Origin: Chloroflexota bacterium
Lineage (GTDB): Bacteria > Chloroflexota > Dehalococcoidia > UBA2247 > RBG-13-53-26
Assembly (NCBI GenBank): GCA_003650185.1
Contig: QMOF01000144.1
Span: forward strand, 1 to 5,990
Direction: 5' to 3'
Length of the DNA stretch: 5,990 nucleotides
Positions within the stretch are counted from its first letter, which is position 1. Each line of letters begins with the position of its first letter. This document shows positions 5,836-5,990 of this stretch, in pieces. A model generated the notes under the pieces. It was not told where the DNA came from and made no database searches. It worked only from the letters and a program-made list of their open reading frames with translations. Position numbers and translations under genes: made by a program.

Positions 5836-5865
5836 AGTATAGCGCCCCCGACCACAATGTGTCCA
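5836..5865 (-). promoter_or_regulatory. Putative promoter of the UbiA operon, -35 inside the IS end
   Basis: On the - strand TGGACA (complement of 5860-5865, 5 of 6 to TTGACA) is separated by 18 bases from TATACT (complement of 5836-5841, 5 of 6 to TATAAT). Transcription would start near 5829, about 100 bases before the UbiA ATG. The -35 falls in the stretch that looks like the terminal repeat of the neighbouring insertion sequence, the -10 in flanking DNA, the layout of an IS-generated hybrid promoter. The G-rich spacer is unusual. Confidence 0.5.
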
Positions 5866-5882
5866 CACGCTGTACTCGTCCA
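5858..5882. mobile_element. Candidate terminal end of the insertion sequence
   Basis: Just beyond the transposase stop, the + strand reads TGTGTCCACACGCTG from 5858, containing the small dyad GTGT-CC-ACAC. A TGT start fits the terminal inverted repeats of IS481/IS3-type elements and lies at the right distance (tens of bases) from the transposase gene. The exact boundary, the partner repeat and any target-site duplication cannot be seen because the other end is outside the window. Confidence 0.4.
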
Positions 5883-5990
5883 CTACATATGAGACAGTTG
5901 GAGGTCCGGGGCGATCTCCGGATGGCAGTCTCTAAGATACTCCGCAGGCGTTCTCCATTGCAATGCTTGATGAGGGCGGATGTGGTTATA
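5883..5990 (-). CDS. C-terminal end of an IS481/IS3-type DDE transposase (5' partial, off the window edge)
   Basis: Read on the - strand from base 5990, the frame gives 35 residues and then TAG (5883-5885). It opens with YNHIRPHQALQWRTPAEYL and ends ...PDLQLSHM. The Y-N-x-x-R-P-H-x-A-L...T-P-A-E-Y-L pattern is the hallmark C-terminal end of rve-type integrase-core transposases (IS481, IS3 OrfB and relatives), just after the catalytic Glu helix, which lies outside the window. This identifies an insertion sequence abutting the UbiA operon. Which family it belongs to cannot be decided from 35 residues. The frame continues open past the TAG for 23 codons, beginning W-T-S-T, so the stop might be a late truncation of a slightly longer protein. 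Whether the element is intact is unknown. Confidence 0.8.
   Translation of the reverse strand, partial: YNHIRPHQALQWRTPAEYLRDCHPEIAPDLQLSHM

Noticed and set aside
1..5990. CRISPR array, rRNA, tRNA or known riboswitch
   Set aside because: No regularly spaced repeats, no recognisable structural RNA cores and no long uncharacterised leader; the longest non-coding stretch (3047-3281) is accounted for by terminator and promoter elements.

Overview
The window looks bacterial: Shine-Dalgarno sequences, sigma70-like promoter hexamers, and an IS transposase end of a common bacterial type. By eye base composition is moderate, a little above half G+C, with no long low-complexity tracts. Gene content (an FMN/FAD oxidoreductase tail, a stand-alone DUF362 protein, a PMT_2-type glycosyltransferase, a UPF0104 membrane protein and a DPPR-synthase-like UbiA) would fit an environmental, perhaps anaerobic, lineage such as Chloroflexota/Dehalococcoidia. 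That placement is a low-confidence guess; no marker gene is present.

Layout. (1) Bases 2-127, + strand: last 41 codons of an Old Yellow Enzyme / 2,4-dienoyl-CoA reductase-like flavoprotein. (2) 128-212: a short convergent gap with a perfect 20-base palindrome, a second 12-base palindrome and a short near-direct repeat. (3) 213-1346, - strand: a DUF362 protein with a GTG start and a very strong ribosome binding site. (4) 1347-1453: a G+C-rich gap with two hairpins. (5) 1454-3046, - strand: an 11- to 12-TM GT-C (PMT_2/ArnT-like) glycosyltransferase. (6) 3047-3281: a two-part boundary holding a terminator for the upstream operon and a good promoter (TTGACA-N17-GATTAT) for the glycosyltransferase. 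(7) 3282-5727, - strand: a compact three-gene operon, transcribed in the order UbiA-type phosphoribosyltransferase, PHP-domain phosphoesterase, UPF0104/LPG-synthase-TM membrane protein. (8) 5728-5882: leader and putative promoter. (9) 5883-5990, - strand: the C-terminus of an IS481/IS3-type transposase running off the window.

How the genes may work together. UbiA proteins with the sequence features seen here make polyprenyl-phosphate-linked 5-phosphoribose from PRPP. The next gene encodes a PHP phosphoesterase that could remove the 5-phosphate. The third encodes a multi-pass protein of a family linked to lipid flipping or transfer. The separately promoted neighbour encodes a GT-C enzyme of the kind that uses polyprenyl-phosphate sugars on the outer membrane face. 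Together they suggest a small lipid-linked pentose (ribose- or arabinose-type) donor and transfer module; this is inference from family membership and gene order. The DUF362 protein downstream has no obvious place in that pathway. The insertion sequence directly upstream of the operon may supply part of its promoter: the best -35 hexamer lies in the putative IS end and the -10 beyond it.
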